DNA of 64,000 bases, taken from assembly GCF_900465055.1 (NCBI RefSeq), contig NZ_LS483250.1:3720001-3784000 (forward strand). The letters are read 5' to 3'. The notes beneath the pieces are model-generated. The model was not told the DNA's origin. It searched no databases and was given only the letters and a program-made list of their open reading frames with translations. This DNA is from Moritella yayanosii. GTDB taxonomy: Bacteria; Pseudomonadota; Gammaproteobacteria; Enterobacterales; Moritellaceae. How positions within the stretch are numbered: position 1 is the first letter of the stretch; each line of letters starts with the position of its first letter. Made by a program: the position numbers and the translations under genes. Positions 8,551-18,649 of the stretch are shown one piece after another.

Positions 8551-10392
8551 ATGTCTGATACATCACCCATAGTACAATTTACTGATTTAAATTTACCTGA
8601 ACCAATTTTACGAGTGTTGAATGATCTAGGTTATGAAGCACCTACACCAATTCAAGCTGAATGTATTCCGTTACTACAGAACGGTGGTGATGTGCTAGGT
8701 ATGGCACAGACTGGTACGGGCAAAACTGCTGCGTTTGCATTACCATTATTGAGTAACATTGATACTGCATTGACTAAACCACAGATATTGGTGCTAGCAC
8801 CAACTCGTGAGTTAGCGATCCAAGTTGCTGAAGCATTCCAAACATACTCACGTCATATGCGTGGATTCCATGTGTTACCTATCTACGGTGGTCAAAGCTA
8901 CCCGATTCAGCTAAAAGCACTTAAACGCAACCCACAAGTGATTGTTGGTACGCCTGGCCGTGTGATTGATCACATTAACCGTGGTACGCTTGATCTTTCT
9001 GGTATTAAAGCGATAGTACTTGATGAAGCTGATGAAATGCTACGCATGGGCTTTATTGATGATGTAGAATCAATTCTGTCTAAAACACCTGCAGAACGTC
9101 AAATGGCGTTATTCTCTGCAACTATGCCTGAAGAAATTCGTCGTATTACCAAACGTTTTATGACTAACCCAACTTCGGTTCAAATTGCAACTAAAACATC
9201 AACTGTTGAAAACATTGAACAAAAATGTTTAATCATTGGTGGTTTACAAGCAAAACTTGACGGTCTAACACGTATTCTTGAAACTGAAGATTACGATGGC
9301 GTGATCATCTTTGCTCGTACTAAAACAATGACTGTTGAACTTGCTGAGAAATTAGAAGCGCGCGGTTATTCTGCTGCTGCACTAAACGGTGACTTAAACC
9401 AAGCAATGCGTGAGCGCACTATAAGTCGTCTGAAAAGTGGCCAGTTAGATATTCTTATCGCAACTGACGTTGCGGCACGTGGTCTTGACGTTCCTCGTAT
9501 TGACCTCGTAATTAACTACGATATCCCAACTGATACAGAATCATACGTTCACCGTATTGGTCGTACAGGCCGTGCTGGACGTAAAGGTACTGCAATCTTA
9601 TTTGCAGCACCACGCGAACGTCGTTTATTAAAAGCGATTGAACGTGCAACGCGTCAGCCATTAATTATGATGGATCTACCTTCACGTGATGATGTAACGA
9701 AAAAACGTATTTCATCATTCCGTGATCAGTTAGCGGCACTTTCTACTGGTGACGAAAACTTAGATTTCTACAGAAACTTAGTTGGTCAACTTTCTGAAGA
9801 GTTAGAACTAAGCGAATTAGATCTTGCATCTGCGTTATTATTCCTAGCACAGAAAGAAAAACCATTAGTATTACCACCAGAAGCGCCACGTCGTGAACGT
9901 AGCTTCCGTGATGATGACCGTGGTGATCGTGGCCGTAACGACCGTGGCGAACGCCGTGATCGTGGTGACCGTCCTGAACGTGGCGAACGTGGCGAACGTC
10001 GTCCAGCTGCAGAAATGGAAGTTTTCCGTATTGAAGTTGGTCGTAATGATGGTGTTCAAGTTAAGAATATCGTTGGCGCTATTGCTAATGAAGCGAATAT
10101 CAACAGCCGTAACATCGGCGGTATCCGTTTACATGATGACTACTCAACAATTGAATTACCAAAAGGTATGCCAAGCGAGCAGTTACAACAACTACAACAA
10201 GTTTATGTTTGTAACAAAGCATTACGCATGAGCAAACTTGAAGGTGTTGCAGCTGAAGGTCGTCAAGAACGTAGCCGTCCACCACGTGATAACGATCGTC
10301 CAGCACGTGATGGTCATCGTGGTCAACGTCGTGATTCTAGCGAACGTCGTGACAACAGCGAACGTCGTCCACGTCGTCCCAATCGTGACTAA
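8551..10392 (+). CDS. deaD: DEAD-box RNA helicase DeaD/CsdA
   Basis: A 613-residue ATP-dependent RNA helicase acting in cold-shock ribosome assembly and mRNA decay. The helicase core shows the Q motif 'PTPIQAECI', Walker A 'AQTGTGKT' (about residues 52-59), 'PTRELA', 'DEAD' near residue 158, 'SAT', 'ARGLD' and 'HRIGRTGR'. A DbpA-like RNA-binding domain with '[18 protein letters not shown]' lies near residues 495-570. It is flanked on both sides by Arg/Asp/Gly-rich low-complexity tracts (about residues 446-485 and 570-613), as in other marine DeaD proteins. A strong terminator follows. Confidence 0.97.
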   Translation: MSDTSPIVQFTDLNLPEPILRVLNDLGYEAPTPIQAECIPLLQNGGDVLGMAQTGTGKTAAFALPLLSNIDTALTKPQILVLAPTRELAIQVAEAFQTYSRHMRGFHVLPIYGGQSYPIQLKALKRNPQVIVGTPGRVIDHINRGTLDLSGIKAIVLDEADEMLRMGFIDDVESILSKTPAERQMALFSATMPEEIRRITKRFMTNPTSVQIATKTSTVENIEQKCLIIGGLQAKLDGLTRILETEDYDGVIIFARTKTMTVELAEKLEARGYSAAALNGDLNQAMRERTISRLKSGQLDILIATDVAARGLDVPRIDLVINYDIPTDTESYVHRIGRTGRAGRKGTAILFAAPRERRLLKAIERATRQPLIMMDLPSRDDVTKKRISSFRDQLAALSTGDENLDFYRNLVGQLSEELELSELDLASALLFLAQKEKPLVLPPEAPRRERSFRDDDRGDRGRNDRGERRDRGDRPERGERGERRPAAEMEVFRIEVGRNDGVQVKNIVGAIANEANINSRNIGGIRLHDDYSTIELPKGMPSEQLQQLQQVYVCNKALRMSKLEGVAAEGRQERSRPPRDNDRPARDGHRGQRRDSSERRDNSERRPRRPNRD

Positions 10393-10420
10393 TTTTAGCG
10401 AGTGAATAGTTAAATATATG

Positions 10421-10446
10421 AAAAGGAGCGCTTGCGCTCCTTTTTT
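10421..10446 (+). terminator. Intrinsic terminator of deaD
   Basis: A perfect hairpin AAAAGGAGCGC-TT-GCGCTCCTTTT runs into six T residues. Confidence 0.93.
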
Positions 10447-10536
10447 GCATCTGGGATATTAACACTTGGTATAATAAGTGGTTGGGTATCGATAGATACG
10501 TAACACTTCTTCAGTTAATTTATAGGATTTCTTGTT

Positions 10537-12603
10537 GTGAAAATGGATCTCTCTACCACTGCGCCCGTTGCGATGAAGCAAGCGCATTCAATGACTATTC
10601 ATCAGCATACACGCCAAGATGACTATTTTTGGTTACGTGATGATGAACGTAAAAACAAGCAAGTTTTAAGCTATTTAGAGCAAGAAAATAATTATACACA
10701 AGCGGTATTATCACCGTTAGCGTCATTACAAACCGAACTTTATGATGAAATGGTGGCACGGGTAAAACAAGACGATGCGTCAGTGCCGTATTTGAAGAAA
10801 GGTTATTGGTATCAAACTCGCTTTTCGGAAGGTAAGGAATATCCTGTGTATCGCTGGCGCAAGAATAATAGCGATGCCGAGTGGCAGGTATTACTCGATG
10901 CCAATGAACGTGCTAAAGACCATGACTACTATCAGTTAGGTGAATTAGCAATAAGCCCAAACCATCAAGTCTTGGCTTTTTCTGAAGATACCGTGAGTCG
11001 TCGCCAATATCGTTTACGTTTCCTTAATCTTGATAGCGGTAAAGCATACCCAGAAGAAATTGAAGATACTGAATCTGTGGTGTGGGCGAATGACAGTAAA
11101 ACGTTATTTTATGTAAAAAAACACCCAACAACCTTATTACCTTATCAGGTATATCGTCATCAACTGGGTACCGATATCAGCACGGATGTATTGATATACG
11201 AAGAGTCTGACGATACCTTTTATACCGATATCTATAAATCAACCTCCGATGATTACATCATGTTATCGCTAAGTAGCACCATGACGACAGAGGTGCACGT
11301 ATTATCTGCAGATAAGCCCACTGAGGCATTTTCGTTATTACGTGGTCGTGAGCGCGGCCATGAATATAGTGTTGATCATTATCGTCAGCAATTTTATATT
11401 CGCAGTAATAAAACCGGTAAAAACTTTGCCTTGATGTCTGCAACATTAGCGACGATAGCGGATACGCAGCAATGGCAAACCATTATTCCGGCACGTGATG
11501 AAACATTATTAGAAAGTTATGAATTATTTCGTGACTGGCTAGTTGTTGAAGAGCGTGAGCAAGGGTTAACGTTTTTACGTCAAATTAACTGGCAAACCAA
11601 TGCCGAGAAAATCATTAAGTTTGACGATCCAACCTATACCGCTTGGCTCGGTACAAACCCGGATCCCGATACCGATAAATTATGTTATGGTTATTCAAGC
11701 TTAACCACACCCGCCACAACCTATCAATTAAACCTCGATAGTGATGAACGCGAAGTATTAAAACAGCAAACGGTGGTTGGTGATTTTTGTGCGCAAGCGT
11801 ACCAGAGTGAACGCGTTTGGATAACGGCTGACGATGGTGTTAAGATCCCGGTATCGTTAGTATATAAAACCGCACTTTTTTCAAAGACCAACATCAATCC
11901 AATCCTGCAATACGCTTATGGCTCTTATGGTTCTAGTATTGATCCGTACTTCAGCGCTTCGCTCCTGAGTTTACTCGACCGTGGTTTTGTTTATGCCATT
12001 GCCCATATTCGTGGTGGTGAAGAGTTAGGTCGTGACTGGTATGAAAACGGTAAATTACTGAAGAAAATGAATACCTTCACGGATTTCATCGCGGTAACCA
12101 AAGGTTTAATCGCCCAAGGTTATGCTGATCCTAAGCGAGTCTATGCGATGGGCGGGTCGGCTGGCGGTCTATTGATGGGGGCCGTGATAAACATAGCACC
12201 TGAGTTATATCATGGAGTTATTGCTGCCGTGCCATTTGTTGACGTAGTCAGCACCATGCTCGATGAATCAATACCACTGACTACCGGTGAATATGACGAG
12301 TGGGGTAACCCCAATGACGCGGAGTATTACCATTATATGTTGTCATATAGTCCTTATGATCAGGTCATCGCACAAGCTTATCCCCACCTGCTGGTGACAA
12401 CGGGCTTACATGATTCTCAAGTGCAATATTGGGAGCCAGCCAAGTGGGTTGCGAAACTGCGCGAATTAAAAACCGATGCCAATGTATTACTGCTACATAC
12501 CGATATGGACACTGGTCACGGTGGTAAATCAGGTCGCTTCCAGCATTATCATGATACCGCGAAAGAATATGCTTTCATGCTGGATCTTGCTAAGTGTACT
12601 TAG
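10537..12603 (+). CDS. ptrB: Oligopeptidase B (prolyl oligopeptidase family)
   Basis: A 688-residue S9A serine peptidase that cuts small peptides after basic residues; E. coli PtrB has 686. The N-terminal half is the beta-propeller gate. The C-terminal alpha/beta-hydrolase domain carries the nucleophile in 'MGGSAGG' (Ser541), the acid in 'GLHDSQVQYWEP' and the histidine in 'DTGHGGKSGR'. 'AHIRGGEELGRDWYENGK' is typical of oligopeptidase B. The GTG at 10537 has AGGA nine bases upstream, whereas the ATG at 10543 is too far from it; either is possible. There is no signal peptide, so it should be cytoplasmic. Confidence 0.95.
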   Translation: MKMDLSTTAPVAMKQAHSMTIHQHTRQDDYFWLRDDERKNKQVLSYLEQENNYTQAVLSPLASLQTELYDEMVARVKQDDASVPYLKKGYWYQTRFSEGKEYPVYRWRKNNSDAEWQVLLDANERAKDHDYYQLGELAISPNHQVLAFSEDTVSRRQYRLRFLNLDSGKAYPEEIEDTESVVWANDSKTLFYVKKHPTTLLPYQVYRHQLGTDISTDVLIYEESDDTFYTDIYKSTSDDYIMLSLSSTMTTEVHVLSADKPTEAFSLLRGRERGHEYSVDHYRQQFYIRSNKTGKNFALMSATLATIADTQQWQTIIPARDETLLESYELFRDWLVVEEREQGLTFLRQINWQTNAEKIIKFDDPTYTAWLGTNPDPDTDKLCYGYSSLTTPATTYQLNLDSDEREVLKQQTVVGDFCAQAYQSERVWITADDGVKIPVSLVYKTALFSKTNINPILQYAYGSYGSSIDPYFSASLLSLLDRGFVYAIAHIRGGEELGRDWYENGKLLKKMNTFTDFIAVTKGLIAQGYADPKRVYAMGGSAGGLLMGAVINIAPELYHGVIAAVPFVDVVSTMLDESIPLTTGEYDEWGNPNDAEYYHYMLSYSPYDQVIAQAYPHLLVTTGLHDSQVQYWEPAKWVAKLRELKTDANVLLLHTDMDTGHGGKSGRFQHYHDTAKEYAFMLDLAKCT

Positions 12604-12644
12604 TTGATTTAGTAAAGAGTACAAGGTTGTAAAATACATATTGG

Positions 12645-12685
12645 GCAAGTGATCTAAGCCGCTATTGGTGGCTTAGATCACTTGC
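12645..12685. terminator. Long perfect hairpin between convergent genes
   Basis: A 16-bp perfect stem, GCAAGTGATCTAAGCC and its complement, with a 9-nt loop, lies between the convergent ptrB and diguanylate cyclase genes. It lacks a clear T-run on either side, so it may act as a weak terminator or as an RNA-stabilising 3' structure. Confidence 0.6.
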
Positions 12686-12728
12686 TCTAGATTAACAACT
12701 AAGGGTATATTATTACTTGCAACTGAAT

Positions 12729-13760
12729 TTAACGTGGCATTGGCATGACCCGATTCCGGCCAAGACGCTTTGCTTCATATAGCTGTTGATCGGCTCGCGT
12801 TAGGATCTCATGACTGGTATCGCGTGGTTTATTCTCACTCACCCCGATAGAAACAGTAATATTATCAATAACTTTACCTGTTCTTTTGTCTCGAATACTT
12901 AAACGTTCAATCGCACGGCGAATAGATTCGGCATTCTGACGGGCAATGGTAAAGGTTTTATTGGGTAAAATAAGTACAAACTCTTCGCCACCATAGCGGA
13001 ATACTTGCTCACCTTCCTGACAGCTATCTGCGATGCGTTTGGCAATGACTTTTAATACTTGGTCTCCGAGTTGGTGGCCATAATCATCGTTAAAGGCTTT
13101 AAAGTTATCGATATCGACCATTAAGATCGAAAAATTACGGTTTAAACTTGGGTTACTGCAAAAGGTTTCAATTTCTTTACTAAATACTCGGCGGTTAAGC
13201 AGCCCTGTTAGGCTATCGTGCATGGCATCATGTTGCGTTTTTAATAAGGTTTCACGTAATTGTGCAATTTCGATTTGCGCTTCGTGCAATTGGCTTTTGA
13301 AATGGCGTGTTGATGAGCGTACATCATGGGACTCTTTTACTAGCTCACGGACGGCCGATAATGTTTTTTCGATCGAAAACCCATCTTCTTCAACACCAGA
13401 TAATTCGTTCAAACATTTATTCAACATCCGATCAAATTCATTGGTATCATTCAGGGTATCGTGTAATGAGCTACTCAATTCATTGGTCATCGCATCGAGT
13501 TCACTGCGTAATTGGCTCAGCTCTTGTTCGCGTTTATCAACAATAAAGCGTTGGTAGAGTTCTTCACTCGCGGCTGGTGTGCAAGTGCCGTGTAGGGCGA
13601 TTTTCTCATCGAGCTGCTTTTTTAATGCACTATTATTATCAGAAACATAGTGATACCACAGCGCGTAGTTGGTTGGCGTCGTTGGAATTTGATACTGGAT
13701 CATCAGCGGCATAGCTTTTTTGAAGTATTGAGCAGATAAGGCAAAGAGTTTTTTCGACAT
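12729..13760 (-). CDS. GGDEF-domain diguanylate cyclase
   Basis: A protein of about 343 residues predicted to make c-di-GMP from two GTP. The C-terminal GGDEF domain begins at 'DSLTGLLNRRVF' and has an intact active site 'RYGGEEFVLILP'; no RxxD inhibitory site is visible just before it. The N-terminal part is helical, with a coiled-coil-like stretch ('REQELSQLRSELDAM', 'LHEAQIEIAQLRETLL'), and has no membrane segment. The ATG at 13760 is preferred over 13772 because GGAAAG lies six bases upstream of it. The signal sensed by the N-terminus is unknown. Confidence 0.9.
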   Translation of the reverse strand: MSKKLFALSAQYFKKAMPLMIQYQIPTTPTNYALWYHYVSDNNSALKKQLDEKIALHGTCTPAASEELYQRFIVDKREQELSQLRSELDAMTNELSSSLHDTLNDTNEFDRMLNKCLNELSGVEEDGFSIEKTLSAVRELVKESHDVRSSTRHFKSQLHEAQIEIAQLRETLLKTQHDAMHDSLTGLLNRRVFSKEIETFCSNPSLNRNFSILMVDIDNFKAFNDDYGHQLGDQVLKVIAKRIADSCQEGEQVFRYGGEEFVLILPNKTFTIARQNAESIRRAIERLSIRDKRTGKVIDNITVSIGVSENKPRDTSHEILTRADQQLYEAKRLGRNRVMPMPR

Positions 13761-13885
13761 GCAGCTTTCCATAGAGGTTCTTAACGAATGATTAACCCTG
13801 CTATTAAATCAAATTATGCACCAAGTTACACTATCTCTTTCTGTCGAAATTTTCTATACACCATGAAAGAAGGGCTAAATATACC

Positions 13886-14653
13886 GTGAAAGAGCTAATC
13901 GACAGTCACTGCCATTTAGATTTCGCCGACTTTAATAGCGATCTAATCGCGGTGTTAAACCGAGCGAGGGATAAGGGGGTTCAGTACTTTTTGGTACCTG
14001 GTATTGGCGCGCATAATTGGCAGGCGGTCTTGGCGTTGGCCCATCAGCATGACGGCGTTTATCCGGCATTAGGTATCCATCCGTATTTTCTGGCGGACTT
14101 CGACGTCAATCATTTGCAATTACTTGATGAATATTTAGCCACAGAGCAAGATATTGTTGCTGTTGGTGAATTTGGGTTAGATAAAGCGGTCGACTTTCCG
14201 TTCGCACAACAACTGCAGATCTGTAAGCAGCAACTCGTATTAGCTAAGCAATATGATTTACCGGTTATTTTACATTGCCGTAAAGCCCATAACGAGCTGA
14301 TTCAATTATTGCAACAGGCGAAATTACCCCGTGGCGGGGTTATCCACGGCTTTAGTGGTAGTACCCAACTGGGTATGCAATATATTAAACTCGGGTTTAA
14401 GTTGGGGATCGGTGGGGTGATCACCTATCCAAGAGCGGCAAAAACGCGGCAAGCGGTCAGTGAATTACCGTTATCGTCACTATTGTTGGAAACAGACTCG
14501 CCAGATATGCCTATATTGGGCTATCAAGGAAGTCGTAATGAACCAGCCAATATTACAAAAGTGTTACATTCTCTGGTTGAATTACGCCAAGAGCCTGCAG
14601 AATTAATTGTAAAAACCAATTTGCGTACGTTTACCGAGCTATTTTTGTCGTAA
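13886..14653 (+). CDS. yjjV: TatD-family metal-dependent hydrolase (YjjV-like)
   Basis: A 255-residue TIM-barrel metal-dependent hydrolase of the TatD family. The metal ligands are seen in 'DSHCHLDF' (residues 5-12), 'VGEFGLD', 'LHCRKAH', 'HGFSG' and 'LETDSPDMP'. E. coli YjjV is about the same length and also lies beside the deo genes, which supports the name. TatD relatives are 3'-5' DNA exonucleases or general phosphoesterases; the substrate here is unproven. The start codon is GTG. Confidence 0.88.
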   Translation: MKELIDSHCHLDFADFNSDLIAVLNRARDKGVQYFLVPGIGAHNWQAVLALAHQHDGVYPALGIHPYFLADFDVNHLQLLDEYLATEQDIVAVGEFGLDKAVDFPFAQQLQICKQQLVLAKQYDLPVILHCRKAHNELIQLLQQAKLPRGGVIHGFSGSTQLGMQYIKLGFKLGIGGVITYPRAAKTRQAVSELPLSSLLLETDSPDMPILGYQGSRNEPANITKVLHSLVELRQEPAELIVKTNLRTFTELFLS

Positions 14654-14871
14654 ATTGATTCAAACTGTAAATAAATGCACTTTTATGAAACTTTTTATGG
14701 AGGTCTGATCTCAAGCATTTAACAAGTGGCTAATAACAGTTATAATCGCGTTAATTATTATAATCAATGATAAGATCGTAAATTTACTATTCATTACAAT
14801 TCTATCTACTATTTTGATTATGACAACACAAACAGAAACACTTCTGAAGCGAAACTTGGAGATTATTCCTG

Positions 14872-16095
14872 ATGAATTTTGTAATGGGTATTGTAGGCGT
14901 TTTCGTTCTACTCGGCTTAGCTGTACTGTTATCTGATAACAGAAAAGCAATTAACCTTCGCACTGTGGGTGGCGCATTTGCTATCCAGGTTGCTATTGGT
15001 GCCTTTATTTTGTACGTTCCTTTCGGTAAAGAGTTACTGCAGGGTCTATCAACGGGTGTTGCCAACGTCATTGCCTATGGTAATGAAGGTATTCAGTTCT
15101 TATTTGGTGACTTAGCCAGATTCAAACTTGGTTTTATCTTTGCGATTAATGTATTGCCCGTTATCGTGTTCTTCTCTTCATTGATCGCGGTATTATATTA
15201 TATTGGTGTGATGAGCATAGTGATCAACTTCGTTGGTGGCGGTCTACAAAAATTTCTCGGTACGAGCCGCTCAGAATCACTGTCTGCAACAGCAAATATC
15301 TTTGTTGGCCAAACGGAAGCGCCATTGGTAGTGCGTCCGTTTATTAAATCAATGACTAAATCAGAACTATTCGCAGTGATGGTGGGTGGTCTGGCATCTA
15401 TTGCTGGTTCAGTATTAGCAGGTTACGCTGGTTTAGGTATTAAAATTGAGTACTTGGTCGCGGCGTCATTCATGGCTGCACCGGGTGGTCTATTAATGGC
15501 TAAAATCATTAAACCCGAAACGGAAACACCAAAAGAAACGCTTGATGATCTTGATGATAGTGATGAAGACAAACCAGCAAACGTACTCGACGCGGCCGCT
15601 GCGGGTGCTTCTTCAGGAATGATGTTGGCGCTTAATGTGGGTGCCATGTTAATTGCATTCGTTGGTTTGATTGCATTAGCAAATGGTATTACCGGGGGTA
15701 TCGGTGCTTGGTTCGATATGCCAGAATTAACGATTCAAATGATCTTAGGTTGGGTATTCTCACCACTGGCATTCGTCATCGGCGTGCCATGGCATGAAGC
15801 GGTCGCAGCGGGTAGCTTCATCGGTCAAAAACTGGTAGTGAATGAGTTTGTGGCGTTCCTAGATTTCGTTAGCTACATTAAAAACAACGAACTATCTGAG
15901 CATACTCAAATCATCATCTCATTTGCACTGTGTGGTTTTGCTAACTTCTCATCTATCGCAATCTTACTCGGTGGTTTAGGTAGCTTAGCGCCTACACGCC
16001 GTTCAGACATTGCCAGTATGGGTATAAAAGCAGTACTTGCTGCTTCGCTCGCTAACTTAATGAGTGCTGCATTAGCGGGTCTATTCTTAGCTTAA
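14872..16095 (+). CDS. nupC: Concentrative nucleoside transporter NupC, copy 1
   Basis: A 407-residue CNT-family nucleoside/proton or sodium symporter of the inner membrane. Family motifs include '[18 protein letters not shown]', '[14 protein letters not shown]' (substrate and cation site) and '[13 protein letters not shown]'. A charged cytoplasmic loop rich in Asp and Glu (about residues 220-237) separates membrane blocks. It begins the nucleoside uptake and deo catabolic block. It is nearly identical to the next gene; 491 bp in the middle (15463-15953) are identical at every base. GGAG lies about ten bases before the ATG. Confidence 0.94.
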   Translation: MNFVMGIVGVFVLLGLAVLLSDNRKAINLRTVGGAFAIQVAIGAFILYVPFGKELLQGLSTGVANVIAYGNEGIQFLFGDLARFKLGFIFAINVLPVIVFFSSLIAVLYYIGVMSIVINFVGGGLQKFLGTSRSESLSATANIFVGQTEAPLVVRPFIKSMTKSELFAVMVGGLASIAGSVLAGYAGLGIKIEYLVAASFMAAPGGLLMAKIIKPETETPKETLDDLDDSDEDKPANVLDAAAAGASSGMMLALNVGAMLIAFVGLIALANGITGGIGAWFDMPELTIQMILGWVFSPLAFVIGVPWHEAVAAGSFIGQKLVVNEFVAFLDFVSYIKNNELSEHTQIIISFALCGFANFSSIAILLGGLGSLAPTRRSDIASMGIKAVLAASLANLMSAALAGLFLA

Positions 16096-16156
16096 TGCGT
16101 TTAGGTTAAAATAATGATAATTTATACACCGTTGTCATGACGGTTATAAAATAATG

Positions 16157-16200
16157 AATGCCTCCAAATTGTTCAATCGACAGTTTGGGGGCATTTTTTT
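16157..16200 (+). terminator. Intrinsic terminator after nupC copy 1
   Basis: The stem AATGCCTCCAAA / TTTGGGGGCATT (with one G-T pair) closes a loop of about 18 nt and is followed by seven T. A related hairpin follows nupC copy 2. Confidence 0.85.
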
Positions 16201-16513
16201 GAGCAGCATACATCGTTATTTTTTATCATCCGATTTATTATCGAGAGCGCCATAAATAGGCTGCTTCGACAACCCTATATTTAATAAGTTGCTTTGTTGT
16301 TATATATATATTCTCGTTGTGAGAGGTAGGTCGGTTCTGCAGGGGGGGTATTGCTTGATTTTCTTGTCGTTGGGCGTAACCTTAATTGAGTATTTAGACC
16401 AATTGTACACGACGTACTTTTGGTGTTTTTCGTTCAATACCACGGACTCTTTGACCTAAGATAGGTGACAGATAAGTGATATTAGCGCGGTTATAAGGAT
16501 GTTAATTGATAGT

Positions 16514-16561
16514 TATACCCAAGCTTCTTCTGATATTGCATTTTGAAGTAATTTGGGTATA
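16514..16561. repeat. 48-bp palindromic repeat (Vibrio/Moritella type), copy 1
   Basis: TATACCCAAG at one end and its near-complement TTTGGGTATA at the other enclose 'tgcattttgaag'. The corresponding place in the sister spacer (18359-18360) has only CA, so it is an insertion here or a loss there. A second member lies at 24995-25043. Confidence 0.85.
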
Positions 16562-16748
16562 TATCAAGTCTTCACGGAACCAAGTCCGCATAGTTATTCT
16601 TAATGGATATTACCTTAAAAATAGTTATGTTGATAGTTAGATTAATTGTTGGATTAATCATTAGATTAATCACCAATTTAGCTGCAATTACACACTTCTA
16701 TTTATTAGAATAATGCCAGAATAGCTACCGCTAGCAATTAACATTAAT

Positions 16749-16757
16749 TGCTATGAT
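16749..16757 (+). promoter_or_regulatory. Candidate extended -10 of nupC copy 2
   Basis: TGCTATGAT fits an extended -10 element (TGn plus TATGAT) 47 bp before the nupC copy 2 start. The same element and about 50 bp upstream of it recur before deoC. No good -35 box is visible, which suggests activator dependence; a CRP/CytR type of control would fit but no convincing site was found. Confidence 0.4.
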
Positions 16758-16804
16758 TTCACTATTGAAGAACGCTTAACAGCGAAAATTGGAGATTGTT
16801 CCTA

Positions 16805-18028
16805 ATGAATTTTATTATGGGTATTGTAGGCATATTTGTCCTACTCGGGTTGGCGGTTCTGTTATCAGATAACAGAAAAGCAATTAACCTTCGCACCGTG
16901 GGTGGCGCATTTGCTATCCAGGTTGCTATTGGTGCCTTTATTTTGTACGTTCCTTTCGGTAAAGAGTTACTGCAGGGTCTATCAACGGGTGTCGCCAACG
17001 TCATTGCCTATGGTAATGAAGGTATTCAGTTCTTATTTGGTGACTTAGCCAGATTCAAACTTGGTTTCATCTTTGCGATTAACGTATTGCCCGTTATCGT
17101 GTTCTTCTCTTCATTGATCGCAGTATTATATTATATCGGTGTGATGAGCATAGTGATCAACTTTGTTGGTGGCGGCTTACAAAAACTATTAGGTACAAGT
17201 CGTTCAGAATCACTGTCTGCAACGGCAAATATCTTTGTTGGTCAAACTGAAGCGCCACTGGTTGTGCGTCCGTTCATTAAATCAATGACTAAATCAGAAC
17301 TATTTGCGGTGATGGTGGGTGGTCTGGCATCTATTGCTGGTTCAGTATTAGCGGGTTATGCTGGTTTGGGTATTAAAATTGAGTACTTGGTCGCAGCGTC
17401 ATTCATGGCTGCACCGGGTGGTCTATTAATGGCTAAAATCATTAAACCCGAAACGGAAACACCAAAAGAAACGCTTGATGATCTTGATGATAGTGATGAA
17501 GACAAACCAGCAAACGTACTCGACGCGGCCGCTGCGGGTGCTTCTTCAGGAATGATGTTGGCGCTTAATGTGGGTGCCATGTTAATTGCATTCGTTGGTT
17601 TGATTGCATTAGCAAATGGTATTACCGGGGGTATCGGTGCTTGGTTCGATATGCCAGAATTAACGATTCAAATGATCTTAGGTTGGGTATTCTCACCACT
17701 GGCATTCGTCATCGGCGTGCCATGGCATGAAGCGGTCGCAGCGGGTAGCTTCATCGGTCAAAAACTGGTAGTGAATGAGTTTGTGGCGTTCCTAGATTTC
17801 GTTAGCTACATTAAAAACAACGAACTATCTGAGCATACTCAAATCATCATCTCATTTGCACTGTGTGGTTTTGCTAACTTCTCATCGATTGCCATTTTAC
17901 TGGGTGGTTTAGGTAGCTTAGCACCGTCACGTCGTTCAGACATTGCCAGCATGGGGATCAAAGCGGTACTTGCTGCTTCGCTCGCTAACTTAATGAGTGC
18001 TGCACTCGCGGGTTTATTCTTAGCTTAA
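16805..18028 (+). CDS. nupC: Concentrative nucleoside transporter NupC, copy 2
   Basis: A 407-residue CNT-family transporter that differs from copy 1 at only a handful of residues near the N-terminus, around residue 125 and near the C-terminus. The motifs '[14 protein letters not shown]' and '[13 protein letters not shown]' are intact. The ATG at 16805 is chosen because it matches copy 1 exactly and follows 'ttggagattgttccta'; an in-frame TTG nine bases earlier is not needed. It is separated from deoC by a spacer related to the one in front of it. Both copies look functional. Confidence 0.94.
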   Translation: MNFIMGIVGIFVLLGLAVLLSDNRKAINLRTVGGAFAIQVAIGAFILYVPFGKELLQGLSTGVANVIAYGNEGIQFLFGDLARFKLGFIFAINVLPVIVFFSSLIAVLYYIGVMSIVINFVGGGLQKLLGTSRSESLSATANIFVGQTEAPLVVRPFIKSMTKSELFAVMVGGLASIAGSVLAGYAGLGIKIEYLVAASFMAAPGGLLMAKIIKPETETPKETLDDLDDSDEDKPANVLDAAAAGASSGMMLALNVGAMLIAFVGLIALANGITGGIGAWFDMPELTIQMILGWVFSPLAFVIGVPWHEAVAAGSFIGQKLVVNEFVAFLDFVSYIKNNELSEHTQIIISFALCGFANFSSIAILLGGLGSLAPSRRSDIASMGIKAVLAASLANLMSAALAGLFLA

Positions 18029-18100
18029 TACTGTTAGCTTAGTCGTCTTAGCTAACAGTACGATAATTTATAACCGTGTTATGACGGTGATAACATAGTA

Positions 18101-18143
18101 AATGCCTCGACGTTGTTTAATGGACAGTCTCGAGGTATTTTTT
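18101..18143 (+). terminator. Intrinsic terminator after nupC copy 2
   Basis: The stem AATGCCTCGA / TCGAGGTATT is followed by a T-run. It is the counterpart of the hairpin after copy 1, with compensating changes that keep the stem. Confidence 0.85.
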
Positions 18144-18649
18144 TGTTGTTTATTTGCTCGGAGTGAGATGTAGGTAGGTCCCGAGGACATTTATTGCTTG
18201 ATTTATTTGTCACTTAGCGTAACTTTGGTTATGTAGTTTAAACTAATCGTACATGAAGTACTGTTGGTGTTTTTCGTTCGATACGCCTTACCTTTTTAAG
18301 CTTAAGATAAGCCGAGGTCAGTCGTATTAGCGCGGTTACAAGGATGTTAATTGATAGTCATATCAAGTCTTCACGGAACCAAGTCCGCATAGTTATTCTT
18401 CATGGATATTTGTCATAAAGATAGTTATGTTGATAGTTAGACTAATGTTTATTTTAATCTAAATATTAGTCATTAATACGTCATTCATTGAGCTTAGGTC
18501 GTTACCTTAGGTTAACCACGTCTTTATTAGAATAATGCCAGAATAGCTACCGCTAGCAATAACATTCATTGCTATGATTTTCTATTGTTTTATAAAAATT
18601 GATTTATAAAACATTGGCTTGTAAAAAATTATAAGTTCGGAGACTTAAT
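18144..18649. repeat. Spacer repeat B (upstream region of deoC)
   Basis: About 500 bp without a gene, homologous to the spacer before nupC copy 2. It probably holds the deo promoter: TGCTATGAT (18570-18578) lies 71 bp before the deoC ATG, in a block shared with the nupC copy 2 promoter region. No reliable CytR or DeoR operator could be identified by eye. Confidence 0.75.

Larger units (their letters stand above)
16201..16795. repeat. Spacer repeat A (duplicated nupC downstream spacer, copy 1)
   Basis: This 595-bp non-coding stretch aligns with 18144-18649 along most of its length. Shared blocks include 'tattgcttgatt', 'tggtgtttttcgttc', 'gcggttacaaggatgttaat' (one difference), 'tcaagtcttcacggaacc' and 'ataatgccagaatagctacc'. 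Together with the adjoining nupC copy it forms a duplicated unit of about 1.93 kb. This copy also carries a 48-bp palindrome that the other lacks. Confidence 0.85.
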
